This document shows, piece by piece, positions 13,161-21,878 of a stretch of DNA of 34,140 bases. This DNA is from Syntrophus sp. (in: bacteria). GTDB lineage: Bacteria > Desulfobacterota > Syntrophorhabdia > Syntrophorhabdales > Syntrophorhabdaceae. Location of the stretch: contig PNOF01000023.1 of NCBI GenBank assembly GCA_013824645.1, forward strand, positions 1 to 34,140, given 5' to 3'. Under the pieces are notes generated by a model. It saw only the letters and a list, made by a program, of their open reading frames with translations. It was not told the DNA's origin and did no database searches. Both the position numbers and the translations under genes were made by a program. How positions within the stretch are numbered: position 1 is the stretch's first letter; each line of letters opens with the position of its first letter.

Positions 13161-13737
13161 TGTGGTCTAACAATTAATATGCTGCTACCTATAATTTCTA
13201 AAGTATTATGCTTAACAGATGGTATTGTCAATCATAATAATGTTCTTAAAATAATAAACTTACGAGGATAACACCGCGTAATATCTATGAGGTATGGGAT
13301 GCTATTACAAATTTTAAAGTTTATCATTTACAGGAACGATAGAGGCCATAAAAGAAAGCAGTACCATCGGCGAAAAGAATCACGTAATTCTTACCATGAT
13401 TGTATTAAATCTCTCGTTTGAAATTGCGGTTCAATTTTAAGCTGAAACATTCACGCTGGTTATCGAGTGCCGGTTGAAATATTGATTCAGGCACATCCTT
13501 GCATTATCTTTTAAATCCTATCATTCATGATTGAATCTCTCTCAGGTTGTGTTCCCCGCCGCTTGTTGTTACTCCGGCCCCCGATAAACGTATTCGAGGA
13601 CGGGCTCCAGCCAGAGTTCAGAAAAAGACACTATATCCCGGGTCAAGCCTGGAATGACGGCGAAGAGATGTAGATAGTCTCCCATCCGGAAACTTAAGGA
13701 TGAGAGACTATCGGTTCCGAACCGGTATCATTTACCG
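13161..13737. other. 577-bp gene-free gap with dispersed-repeat-like sequence
   Basis: No coding frame is supported. The right part has the motif CCCGGGTCAAGCCTGGAATG (13638-13657) followed by ACGGC, which resembles a repeat scattered through many proteobacterial genomes; that identity is from memory. It is followed by a hairpin at 13673-13712. The left part is AT-rich and shows nothing recognisable. Confidence 0.5.
13673..13712. repeat. 15-bp hairpin downstream of the P-type ATPase gene
   Basis: GATAGTCTCCCATCC (13673-13687) and GGATGAGAGACTATC (13698-13712) pair over 15 positions with one mismatch and a 10-nt loop, 26 bp past the ATPase stop codon. There is no T-run on the minus strand, so it is either an RNA-stabilising 3' hairpin or part of a dispersed palindromic repeat. 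Confidence 0.55.
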
Positions 13738-16350
13738 CTACCAATGACGTCGTACCCATTTCTCAGCTTCAACAGCAAAGAATACCAGTGACGAGATGCC
13801 GATACAGAGGACCAATTGGATCATACTCAGCGGCTGTGTCTTAAAAATTGGGTTGAGGAAGGGCACATAGATGGTTGCAAGCTGGAGGACAAAAGAGAGT
13901 ACTACCGCTCCGAGGAGGGGCTTATTCGAGAATGGCCCCTGGCGAAAAAAGGATTCCTTTTCAGAACGCACTGCAAGGGCATTTCCAAGCTGTGTAAGGC
14001 AGAGCACTGTAAAAACCATTGTTTGCCACTCCGGCAGGGCACTCCGCACTCCCCAGAATTGTACGCCAAGAACGAGGAATGCCATAAAAAGACCGACCCA
14101 TAAGGCCTGGATTCCGAGGCCCTGCGCGAAGATACTCTCTTTCGGGTTTCTGGGCGGTCTGCGCATTACGTCTCCCTCGGCGGGTTCGACTGAAAGGGCC
14201 AGCGCGGGGAGACTGTCGGTTACAAGATTTACCCAGAGGATGTGGATGGGAAGAAGGGGCACGGGAAGCCCTACAAGCTGGGCTAGAAAGAGTGTCCAAA
14301 TCTCGCCGGAGTTGGTGGTAAGGAGATATTTTATGAATTTTCTGATGTTGTCGTAAATTTTACGGCCTTCCCGGACCGCCTTGATGATAGTAGAAAAATT
14401 ATCGTCAAGGAGTATCATATGGGCCGCTTCCTTTGAAACATCAGTACCGGTAATCCCCATGGCAATACCGATATTTGCCCTTTTCAGAGCCGGTGCGTCG
14501 TTGACGCCATCACCGGTCATTGCTACAAACTGGCCTTTGTCCTGAAGGGCCTTTATGATCTTCAATTTTTGTTCCGGGGCCACACGGGCATAGACGCGGA
14601 TATGCTCAACCCTTTTCTCAAATTCCTCCAGAGAAAGGTCTTCCAGCTCTCTTCCGCTTAAAACAGTATCACTATCGTTTTCGTCGAGTATGCCGATACG
14701 CCGGGCAACTGCCGCAGCGGTTATGGGGTGATCGCCGGTAATCATCACCGGTATGATGCCGGCAGCTTTACACAAGGCCACTGCGTCCTTTGCTTCATCT
14801 CTGGGAGGGTCCATCATGCCCACAAGTCCAAGTACAATGAGGTCCTGTTCAACAGTCTCGGGATCGTAGGAACCGGGCAGTTCTTCCCACCTTTTCAATG
14901 CTATACAGAGGACGCGCAAGCCCCGGGAGGCCATTTCTTCATTTACTCTTAATAACTCCGCTTTATCGAGAGATACCGGACCGTCATCGGCCCACGCTCT
15001 ATTGGCCTTTTCGATGACCATTTCGGGAGCGCCTTTTGTGAATGCGATGAATGCGCCATCGCTCCATTTATGGAAAGTAGTCATGCTCTTCCGGTCTGAA
15101 TCAAAGGGGATCTCGGCGACTCTCGGGAATTCGCTCTCCAGCTTCTTTTTATCGAAGCCGTGTTCTTTCGCGATACGATAAAGAGCAATTTCCGTGGGGT
15201 CGCCAATCTCGGCGCCTTCCGCATCCTCTTGCGAGTCATTGTTGAGCGCAATGCCTGCCATGAGGTTCACATACTCTGCAACAGCCTTGTCGTTGCTTTT
15301 GAGGAGTTTTTCATTCCCGTATATTTCTTCAACGGTCATACGGTTATAGGTAAGAGTGCCTGTCTTATCGGAACAGATATAGGTGACGGAGCCCAGTGTT
15401 TCTACAGCAGGGAGTTTCCGCATGAGGGCGTTTTTTTTCACCATCTTCTTTGCCCCCAGAGCTAGGGAGACAGTAATGACCGCCGGGAGCGCCTCGGGAA
15501 TAGCTGCTACAGCAAGAGAAATTGCAGTGAGGAGCATGAGAAGCGGCTGTTCACCGCGCAAAAGGCCCATACCGAAGACGATGGCACAGATGATGAGGAC
15601 TGCAATGGCCATCTTTTTTCCAAACACGGTCAGTCTTTTCTGGAGGGGAGTCCTGGTTTCTTCCTCGTCCTGGAGCATGGAAGCGATCTTTCCCAGTTCT
15701 GTAGACATCCCTGTTCCGATAACAACACCAAGACCCCGTCCGTTCACGATTATGGTGCCTTTGTAGAGCATATTTTTACGGTCCCCGATAGAGAGCGTCG
15801 GGTCTTGAAGGGCTTTTTCCGTTTTTTCTGTGGGTACTGATTCGCCTGTCAGCGCAGCCTCTTCTGCCCGTACCTGGAAAGCTTCCACAAGCCGCATATC
15901 GGCAGGCACAATGACACCGGCCTCAATGGCTACAAGGTCGCCGGGCACAATCTCGCCGGAGCTGATTTTTTTGGGAGTGCCTTCCCGGATCACTGTCGCG
16001 GCTGACGATGCCATCCGTTTGAGGGCTTCCATGGCTCGCTCCGCGCGGTATTCCTGGACGAATCCGATGATGGCGTTGGCAATAACGATGGCGATAATCA
16101 CAAAGGTATCTGTCATCTCTCCGATGACCCCGGCAATAACCGCAGCGGCGATAAGGATGATAATCATGAAGTCCTTGAATTGGTCAAGGAGCATCATGGC
16201 CGGCGTCTTCTTTTTCTTTGCCTGCAGTTCATTGGGACCGTATTGATGAAGACGCTTTGCCGCCTCGCCGGCAGTGAGGCCATCTCTGCCGGAGTCTATC
16301 CGTTTAAAGATGTTTTCGATTTGTTCCTGATGCCAGTGCGGTTGTGTCAT
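13738..16350 (-). CDS. P-type cation-transporting ATPase (P2A, Ca2+/Mn2+ type)
   Basis: 870 aa, full length. Order: cation-ATPase N-terminal domain (1-60), M1-M2, actuator domain with LTGES (167-171), M3-M4 with IPEALPAV (284-291), phosphorylation motif SDKTGTLT (D328), nucleotide-binding KGAPE, hinge TGDGVNDAPALKRA, then M5-M10 with NLVTDSLPALALS. The M4 PEALP and M6 N-x-x-T-D patterns place it with SERCA/PMR1-type pumps. An Mn2+-sensing riboswitch in the leader argues that it exports Mn2+, as known for the riboswitch-controlled YoaB pump of Lactococcus. Ca2+ transport remains possible. AAAGGAG precedes the ATG. Single-gene unit. Confidence 0.9.
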   Translation of the reverse strand: MTQPHWHQEQIENIFKRIDSGRDGLTAGEAAKRLHQYGPNELQAKKKKTPAMMLLDQFKDFMIIILIAAAVIAGVIGEMTDTFVIIAIVIANAIIGFVQEYRAERAMEALKRMASSAATVIREGTPKKISSGEIVPGDLVAIEAGVIVPADMRLVEAFQVRAEEAALTGESVPTEKTEKALQDPTLSIGDRKNMLYKGTIIVNGRGLGVVIGTGMSTELGKIASMLQDEEETRTPLQKRLTVFGKKMAIAVLIICAIVFGMGLLRGEQPLLMLLTAISLAVAAIPEALPAVITVSLALGAKKMVKKNALMRKLPAVETLGSVTYICSDKTGTLTYNRMTVEEIYGNEKLLKSNDKAVAEYVNLMAGIALNNDSQEDAEGAEIGDPTEIALYRIAKEHGFDKKKLESEFPRVAEIPFDSDRKSMTTFHKWSDGAFIAFTKGAPEMVIEKANRAWADDGPVSLDKAELLRVNEEMASRGLRVLCIALKRWEELPGSYDPETVEQDLIVLGLVGMMDPPRDEAKDAVALCKAAGIIPVMITGDHPITAAAVARRIGILDENDSDTVLSGRELEDLSLEEFEKRVEHIRVYARVAPEQKLKIIKALQDKGQFVAMTGDGVNDAPALKRANIGIAMGITGTDVSKEAAHMILLDDNFSTIIKAVREGRKIYDNIRKFIKYLLTTNSGEIWTLFLAQLVGLPVPLLPIHILWVNLVTDSLPALALSVEPAEGDVMRRPPRNPKESIFAQGLGIQALWVGLFMAFLVLGVQFWGVRSALPEWQTMVFTVLCLTQLGNALAVRSEKESFFRQGPFSNKPLLGAVVLSFVLQLATIYVPFLNPIFKTQPLSMIQLVLCIGISSLVFFAVEAEKWVRRHW

Positions 16351-16385
16351 TACCTTCTCCTTTGCGGTTGTACGATGTGCCGGTA

Positions 16386-16423
16386 ATAAAAAACCTTTAC
16401 CAAATCATCGTTTTGGTAAAGGT
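16386..16423 (-). terminator. Leader terminator of the Mn2+ riboswitch
   Basis: ACCTTTACCAAA and its exact complement form a 12-bp stem with a 7-nt loop, followed on the minus strand by six T. The 5' strand of the stem includes the CCTTT that closes aptamer helix P1, so aptamer and terminator are mutually exclusive. It lies 36 bp before the ATPase start codon. Confidence 0.85.
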
Positions 16424-16518
16424 CTCGCTTGTTAGCCCATACTAACCGACATACCGGCCGGCAGCCTGCCGACGTATTGACGATAATGACGATGTAAGCT
16501 ACTCCCCTTTGCTGTATT
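16418..16518 (-). promoter_or_regulatory. yybP-ykoY (Mn2+) riboswitch
   Basis: The minus strand has the conserved elements in order: AAAGGGGAGTAGC (from about 16510), a hairpin ACATCGTCATTATCGTC, then GTCGGCAGGCTGCCGGCCGG (within about 16454-16478) and TGGGCTAACAAGCGAGACCT (ending near 16422). AAAGG at the start pairs with CCTTT at the end to form P1. These are the hallmarks of the yybP-ykoY family, which senses Mn2+. Because P1 uses the first strand of the terminator stem, Mn2+ binding should prevent termination and switch the ATPase on. Confidence 0.9.
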
Positions 16519-16547
16519 AAGATACAAAATATGGGAGTGCCTGTCAA
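16519..16547 (-). promoter_or_regulatory. Promoter of the riboswitch-ATPase unit
   Basis: TTGACA (16547-16542) and TATCTT (16524-16519) are 17 bp apart on the minus strand. The predicted start site near 16512 falls exactly at the 5' edge of the riboswitch. Confidence 0.75.
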
Positions 16548-16560
16548 CTTGTTTAACATT

Positions 16561-16768
16561 TACCCTTGATATACCGCATGGAAGATGGAAGATAGGGACG
16601 TCACAATCTCTGTTCGATTGCAGTGAGATGAGCAATATAGCGCCAATATATGTTTTCAGGTTACTAAGGGCGGTTTCGGAAAAGCTCACAACTGATTGTG
16701 ATGTAAAATCGATCTCTGCCGAGTGATGGTTTCAATCACACACTGGCACAGATACAAAGCGAATACGG
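16561..16768. other. Non-coding stretch between divergent promoters
   Basis: About 200 bp upstream of the divergent ATPase and reductase promoters with no supported gene, RNA or repeat. Short frames here lack ribosome sites and protein-like composition. Confidence 0.4.
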
Positions 16769-16811
16769 GCAGGGTGATACCATTGACATTACCCTGCAGG
16801 GGTCTTATTCT
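16769..16811 (+). promoter_or_regulatory. Promoter with overlapping operator-like repeat, FMN reductase gene
   Basis: TTGACA (16783-16788) and TATTCT (16806-16811) are 17 bp apart. An inverted repeat, GCAGGGTGAT (16769-16778) and ATTACCCTGC (16788-16797; one mismatch), covers the -35 region and spacer, where a bound protein would block RNA polymerase. The ATG of the reductase is 81 bp downstream. Confidence 0.55.
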
Positions 16812-16891
16812 GGTTTTATAGACTAATAGAGTCGGGAAATTACAGAATGTTCCTTCAGAATATTTATGAAATATAAAAAAGGAGGTATTCT

Positions 16892-17458
16892 ATGGCAGAC
16901 AAAGACATCGGAAAGATTAAGATACTCGGTTTTGCCGGGAGTCTCAGAAAAGGATCTTTTAACAAAATGCTTTTGAGAGCTGCCGTAGAGCTTTCTCCGG
17001 AAGAAGTGGAGTTGGAAGTGTTTGACCTTGAAGGTATTCCTCCTTTTAACCAGGACCTGGAGAATAATCCCCATGAAAAGGTAAAGGAATTTAAGACAAA
17101 AGTGAAGGCGGCCGATGGTCTTCTCATTGTGACACCGGAATATAATTATTCTGTTCCCGGCGTCCTGAAAAATGCCCTTGACGCTGCATCGAGGCCGTAT
17201 GGTACAAGTCCCTTTGAGGGAAAACCTGTTGCCATTATGGGTGCCTCAATCGGCATGCTTGGTACGGCAAGGGCACAGTATCATCTTCGGCAGACGATGG
17301 TATTTTTCAATGCCTTCCCCCTGAACCGACCGGAAATCATGGTGCCCTTTGCTGACAAGAAATTTGATGAAACCGGCAGACTTATCGATGAAATGACGAG
17401 GGAAAAAGTAAAAGAACTTGTTGTTGAGTTGGTGAAGTGGATTAAAAAACTGAAATAG
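16892..17458 (+). CDS. NAD(P)H-dependent FMN reductase
   Basis: 188 aa; AGGAGG lies 7 nt before ATG. Flavodoxin-like fold with the FMN phosphate-binding loop FAGSLRKGSFNKML (14-27), the segment GIPPFNQDLE, the signature TPEYNYSVPGVLKNALDAAS (84-103), and GASIGMLGTARAQYHLRQ, as in the ChrR/YieF/AzoR-like NADPH-dependent FMN reductases. It passes electrons from NAD(P)H to FMN and then to quinones, chromate, azo dyes or similar acceptors, often in oxidative-stress defence. It is monocistronic with its own promoter. Substrate cannot be told from sequence. Confidence 0.9.
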   Translation: MADKDIGKIKILGFAGSLRKGSFNKMLLRAAVELSPEEVELEVFDLEGIPPFNQDLENNPHEKVKEFKTKVKAADGLLIVTPEYNYSVPGVLKNALDAASRPYGTSPFEGKPVAIMGASIGMLGTARAQYHLRQTMVFFNAFPLNRPEIMVPFADKKFDETGRLIDEMTREKVKELVVELVKWIKKLK

Positions 17459-17546
17459 AAGACGCCACTCACGAAAGCATCCTATAGGTATTGCTGTCTC
17501 CGACAGTACCCGTGAAGTCAAGATCTAGTTCATTCCTGCAAGGATA

Positions 17547-18059
17547 TTATTTCATAATGAAGGTCATCACGAGGGCGAACACTGCATACGTTTCGGGCAT
17601 GGCGCCGGACACCATGGCGTTGGCCAGCGTGTTTTTTCCCTCCAGAATACTTCTGATTCCCGCTGCGCATACTACACCCTGATACCAGGCGCTGAAAAAC
17701 ATGGCGAATCCGAAGGTTGCTGCCTTCCCTGCAACAGTAATGGGATCTGTGTCAAAGTTACCCATGTTGGCGAAGAGGCAGACGATAGAATAGATTCCCT
17801 GAGTGGATGGCATCAGAGCTACTGCAATATTCTTGAAAAAATTTTCTTGACCTCCTCCCAGCAAAGCGGAAAAGGCGATCCCGAGACCTACTGCCGAACC
17901 TGCAAGGCCGAGGGATAGACTAAAACCCATTATAATCTTTGCCACAAGGGTAGCTGACGACTTATCTCCAGGCCCAGTTTGCGCAAAGGCCGATGAGGCG
18001 GCAAAAACAATGAGTGTGACGATGAGGAGATTTGCAAGGATGATGCCTTTTGTTTTCAT
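17547..18059 (-). CDS. atpK: V-type ATPase subunit K (rotor ring)
   Basis: 170 aa from ATG at 18059, with AGGGG upstream overlapping the end of atpI; longer readings run into atpI. A signal-like first helix (1-27) is followed by two c-type hairpins. Hairpin 1 carries MPSTQGIY (T86, Q87) and no carboxylate; hairpin 2 carries AWYQGVV (Q127) and AMPETYAVF with the single ion-binding glutamate E156. One carboxylate per duplicated protomer is typical of V-type K subunits. T86, Q87, Q127 and E156 correspond to T64, Q65, Q110 and E139, the Na+ ligands of Enterococcus NtpK. It is the last gene of the operon. Confidence 0.92.
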   Translation of the reverse strand: MKTKGIILANLLIVTLIVFAASSAFAQTGPGDKSSATLVAKIIMGFSLSLGLAGSAVGLGIAFSALLGGGQENFFKNIAVALMPSTQGIYSIVCLFANMGNFDTDPITVAGKAATFGFAMFFSAWYQGVVCAAGIRSILEGKNTLANAMVSGAMPETYAVFALVMTFIMK

Positions 18060-18063
18060 GTGG

Positions 18064-19884
18064 TTAACCCCTTTTAATTTTGAATGGTTTATATTCAATG
18101 CCACCACCTTGGAAGAAACTCCTGAAAGCTTCAACGAAGTGGAGACGGGCCGAGTGAACCGTGCTTCCCAGGATGGAAAGGACTAGGTTGAATGTATGGC
18201 CCACAACCAGGAGAAGAACGGCCAGAACTCCTCCTACAACAGGGCCTGCATCATCATATACTCTTCCGGCCAGTTGATTCATTACCTCGGCAATTGCAGA
18301 GGTGGCAATTCCCAGTCCAAAAAGGCGTGCATATGAGAGCAGGTCCCCTATGAGTCCGGTCAACCCATAGATGCCCCAGAAACCCAAACCAATGCGTATC
18401 CCCCAGCTCTTGCTGTCAGAGGCAGAAAAGAAAGTCAACAACACACCAAGCGTCAAAACACCCCACCCTGTATAATTGAAGGGTATGTTCAATGTTGAAG
18501 AAGGATCAGAGAACCATATATTCCGGCTGATCAGGAATGACCCCCCCCACAGGACAAGCATGATACCAAGTTTCTGTAGCAGGTCATTTCTCGATTTGGC
18601 ATCGAGCATTCCAAGAAAGTACGAGAATGAAAGATGAAGTAGCCCCAGCCCAAGACTGGCATAAAAAAGAATCATGGGGTTTCCTTTATCTATGTCAAGG
18701 TCTACAAGGACCCAATCCCGGCTATTGAAGTCGTGACCGAAGACCGAACCTGTCACAAGGCCAAATAAAATTGCAGAGATTGAAAATGCCTGGCAGAGCT
18801 TCATGATAAGTGGCAACTCTTTAGCAAGATGCCCCCATTTCTTCTTGATCCAGATAGATGCCAGCAAAAAAACCAGGCCATAGCCAGCATCCCCCAGACA
18901 GATGCCAAAGAAAAGGATCATGAAAGGGGCAAAGAAATAGGAAGGATCAATACTCCGGTAAGCAGGTAGGCCGTAAAGCTTGAGGAGTGGTTCAATCTGA
19001 CGGACAAACCAGTTATTTTTAAAGAGTGTTGGAGGGGTCTCGTCCTCAAGAGGGTCCCTCATTATAGTCCTGAGAGGTAACGTTGATGATTTGATCTCCT
19101 TGATAAAGCTATTTTCCGTATCTGCTGGAATCCAGCCCTGGAGTCCAAAGAGGTGGTCTTCAGTGTGAATCGTGCCGCAATGCTGAATATAGTTCGCTTC
19201 ATTGAAGGCGATATTGTAGAGCCCTTTCAGTACTTCAACCCTGTCAGATACGCTGTCGCATTCCTTTATAAGTATGGTCTCCTTCTCCTGAAGCTCGTTG
19301 TATTCTTCTTGCGCCTGTTTTAATCCCATCTCTGGATGCTTGAGCGGAATAGTCTGGTGAATCTGAACCGGGCCTCCCATATGGACAGTAAAAAAGTTGA
19401 GGACAGGTTTCTCGGAAACCACTTCCATATATATGTTTTCTGGTACCGTAAAATCTGTTGGGATTTTTCCTTCTACATGGAAACGCTGAATGAATACCCC
19501 TTCATTTTCAAGATTGCGTAGCTTTTGAGGATCAAAATCTCCCCAGACATGCAACTCCTTGATCAATTTCCGGAGGGCTTGTCTGCGACTCTGCAGCTCC
19601 TGGAGTTCCAGTAGTCTCGACTCGCAGAAGAATATCAGCTCATTGTCAGGTACATGGACGGGTAATTTTTCTTTTCCCATTTTGAATTGGCTCATCCCCT
19701 CACAAACCTGCCCGATCTTCCTGACCTGCTGTTGGATTACCGCATGTTTCTTCTCTGATTCACCTGCCAGCTTCACGACTGGTTCGATGTGAACAATCCC
19801 GCTCTCTTGAAGGAGTTTCATGGTTTCTTCCTTCTGGTCTGCAGGTCCTACCAGGTAAACCCTTCTCATTTTAGCAAGAGCCAC
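18064..19884 (-). CDS. atpI: V-type ATPase subunit I (stator, a-type)
   Basis: 606 aa from GTG at 19884, with GGAGG 6 nt upstream. The soluble N-terminal half (1-310) is a coiled-coil peripheral-stalk domain beginning MRRVYLVGPADQKEETMKLL. The C-terminal half has about seven or eight transmembrane helices. LSYARLFGLGIATSAIAEVM (516-535) holds R520, the arginine that faces the rotor glutamate, and VGHTFNLVLSILGSTVHSAR (561-580) is the second conserved helix. It forms the ion half-channels with subunit K, whose start codon is 4 nt downstream. Length is normal for the bacterial V-type family. Confidence 0.93.
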   Translation of the reverse strand: MALAKMRRVYLVGPADQKEETMKLLQESGIVHIEPVVKLAGESEKKHAVIQQQVRKIGQVCEGMSQFKMGKEKLPVHVPDNELIFFCESRLLELQELQSRRQALRKLIKELHVWGDFDPQKLRNLENEGVFIQRFHVEGKIPTDFTVPENIYMEVVSEKPVLNFFTVHMGGPVQIHQTIPLKHPEMGLKQAQEEYNELQEKETILIKECDSVSDRVEVLKGLYNIAFNEANYIQHCGTIHTEDHLFGLQGWIPADTENSFIKEIKSSTLPLRTIMRDPLEDETPPTLFKNNWFVRQIEPLLKLYGLPAYRSIDPSYFFAPFMILFFGICLGDAGYGLVFLLASIWIKKKWGHLAKELPLIMKLCQAFSISAILFGLVTGSVFGHDFNSRDWVLVDLDIDKGNPMILFYASLGLGLLHLSFSYFLGMLDAKSRNDLLQKLGIMLVLWGGSFLISRNIWFSDPSSTLNIPFNYTGWGVLTLGVLLTFFSASDSKSWGIRIGLGFWGIYGLTGLIGDLLSYARLFGLGIATSAIAEVMNQLAGRVYDDAGPVVGGVLAVLLLVVGHTFNLVLSILGSTVHSARLHFVEAFRSFFQGGGIEYKPFKIKRG

Positions 19885-19947
19885 AATAACCTCCCGCTGT
19901 CAATATCAGGAAACATCACGTATATGCACCTCTCACTTGCGGCATCA

Positions 19948-20553
19948 TCAATATAATGCCTCCTCTTTAAGCCTTTTTGCAACCTTGGCCACTCCCACAG
20001 CCGCTGCCTGCTGGTCCTGAAGATATACCGTGATCTTACGGATTGCTTCCCTGCAATCAGGAATTAATCTCTGTTCATACAGGTTGATCCGTTGGCTTGT
20101 CTTCCTGAACCCATCGGAGAGTACCTTTTCCTGCTCCCTCAATACCCTCATGTGTTCCCGGAGAGAGATAACCTCTCTAGTGCTTAACAGGACTATATCA
20201 AAGCTATAGGATGTAGCAAACAAGCTATAAGGGGGTTCATCAAAAATTACCTCCTGGTATTCTGGCACTTTCAATCCCGCAACGTTTTTTAATTTGACCC
20301 GAACCTCGCGGATGGTGACATAAAAAGGGAGGATTTTCTGCATATCCCAGTAGAGAGGAGACCACCCGGTGATCTCATCCAGCCGCATGTCCATGATGGA
20401 TTGCTGATCTTCGATGGTTTTCCGGATTATTGCAAGATGCATAAGGAATTGCTGTTTCCGTGCTTCAAGTGCCGGAAGAAAACGTTCATACATTGCCAGC
20501 TTTTGTTTTTGCTCCCTGAGAAATACCTTATTGAGTTTAATCCGTTCTGTCAT
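19948..20553 (-). CDS. atpD: V-type ATPase subunit D (central stalk)
   Basis: 201 aa. Long N- and C-terminal helices form the antiparallel coiled coil of the rotor shaft: KLNKVFLREQKQKLAMYERF at the start and FRKTSQRINLYEQRLIPDC, then AIRKITVYLQDQQAA at the end. A central mixed segment lies between (~60-130). It sits inside the A3B3 head and turns with the K ring. It starts 16 nt after the atpB stop codon. A 63-bp gap to atpI follows with no terminator, so cotranscription continues. Confidence 0.9.
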   Translation of the reverse strand: MTERIKLNKVFLREQKQKLAMYERFLPALEARKQQFLMHLAIIRKTIEDQQSIMDMRLDEITGWSPLYWDMQKILPFYVTIREVRVKLKNVAGLKVPEYQEVIFDEPPYSLFATSYSFDIVLLSTREVISLREHMRVLREQEKVLSDGFRKTSQRINLYEQRLIPDCREAIRKITVYLQDQQAAAVGVAKVAKRLKEEALY

Positions 20554-20569
20554 AAACTTGAACCGTTTT

Positions 20570-21871
20570 TTATCCCCTGGGCCAATGCTTGTCGATGAGC
20601 TCCTGTTTAATGCCTACCTCGTCGGGGTGAAAACACTCAGCAAGGGTGTACCATCCGAGATCAAGTGCTTCATTGAGTCCCATATCGACCTTCATGTCCA
20701 TAAACCGGTCATAAAAGAGTGTCCCGTATCGCAGGTACCGCTCGTCATCCGCTGTCCTGTCAAACCCCATGGCCAGCTTTTGTTCTACTTCCCTGCTCTT
20801 TGCAAAAAGTCGTATCATACTATTCATGATATGTCCATGGTCCAGTCGGGTTACCTTGCCTATGACGAGCTGTTTGAGCCGGGACAGCGAGCCAAAGGGT
20901 TCTATCACCCCTTTTCTCAGATAAAACTGCCCCTCTGTAATATAACCGGTATTATCGGGCACGGGATGGGTCACGTCATCACCAGGCATGGTTGTTACCG
21001 CGAGAATGGTGATGCTGCCAGCTCCCTCAAAATCAACTGCTTTCTCATACCTTGAAGCAAGGTCGCTGTAAAGTGATCCCGGGTAGCCAAGGTTCGACGG
21101 GACCTGATCCATGGAAATTGCAATCTCTTTCATGGCATCTGCAAAAGCAGTCATATCAGTGAGGAGGACGAGGACCCTTTTGCCGTTTACTCCAAACTGT
21201 TCCGCCACGGCAAGGGCCAGATCAGGAACGAGAAGTCGTTCCACAACAGGATCAGATGCTGTATGCACAAACATGATGGTCCGGGGTAAAACCCCGGCCT
21301 CCTCAAAGGCACGCCGGAACTTCAGATATTCATCATATTTTAGTCCAATGCCCCCGAGAATAACTACATCCGCATTTGCCCTCATACCAATTCGGGCAAG
21401 CAATTTATTATATGGTTCCCCGGCTGCAGCAAAGATAGGCAGCTTCTGGCTCTCCACGAGAGGGTTAAACACATCAATCATGGGCACCCGTGTCTCAATA
21501 AATCCTCTGGGAATGACACGCATTACCGGGTTAACCGAGGGGCCGCCAATGTCGAGACGGGGCAGGGCTTTCAGCTCAGGACCGCCGTCAATGGGGTCTC
21601 CGGAACCATTGAAAATCCTTCCTAATAGAGCATCGCCAAAGGGTACCCGCATGGGGTGTCCGAGGAAACGCACCTGATCTCCGGTAGCAACTCCGCGGGT
21701 GCCTGCAAAAACCTGCAGAAACACCTCGTCTCCCCTCAAGCGTATCACCTGAGCAAGGGAGGTTCTCATGCGGCTCTTGACCACAGCCAGTTCGCTATAC
21801 TGAATTCCTGAAGCAACAACGGAGATGATATCCCCCTGGATTTGCGTAATGCGGGTATATTCGATAATCAT
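20570..21871 (-). CDS. atpB: V-type ATPase subunit B (non-catalytic head subunit)
   Basis: 433 aa. It has the beta-barrel N-terminus ([20 protein letters not shown]), [16 protein letters not shown], and [40 protein letters not shown] in place of a P-loop, and [20 protein letters not shown] followed by [20 protein letters not shown], all typical of V-type B subunits. It alternates with A in the hexameric head and has a regulatory nucleotide site without its own Walker A. It starts 7 nt after atpA ends. Confidence 0.95.
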   Translation of the reverse strand: MIIEYTRITQIQGDIISVVASGIQYSELAVVKSRMRTSLAQVIRLRGDEVFLQVFAGTRGVATGDQVRFLGHPMRVPFGDALLGRIFNGSGDPIDGGPELKALPRLDIGGPSVNPVMRVIPRGFIETRVPMIDVFNPLVESQKLPIFAAAGEPYNKLLARIGMRANADVVILGGIGLKYDEYLKFRRAFEEAGVLPRTIMFVHTASDPVVERLLVPDLALAVAEQFGVNGKRVLVLLTDMTAFADAMKEIAISMDQVPSNLGYPGSLYSDLASRYEKAVDFEGAGSITILAVTTMPGDDVTHPVPDNTGYITEGQFYLRKGVIEPFGSLSRLKQLVIGKVTRLDHGHIMNSMIRLFAKSREVEQKLAMGFDRTADDERYLRYGTLFYDRFMDMKVDMGLNEALDLGWYTLAECFHPDEVGIKQELIDKHWPRG

Positions 21872-21878
21872 AGCGCCG

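Noticed and set aside
20414..21055. 213-codon plus frame antisense to atpB/atpD
   Set aside because: Antisense shadow of well-supported V-ATPase genes.
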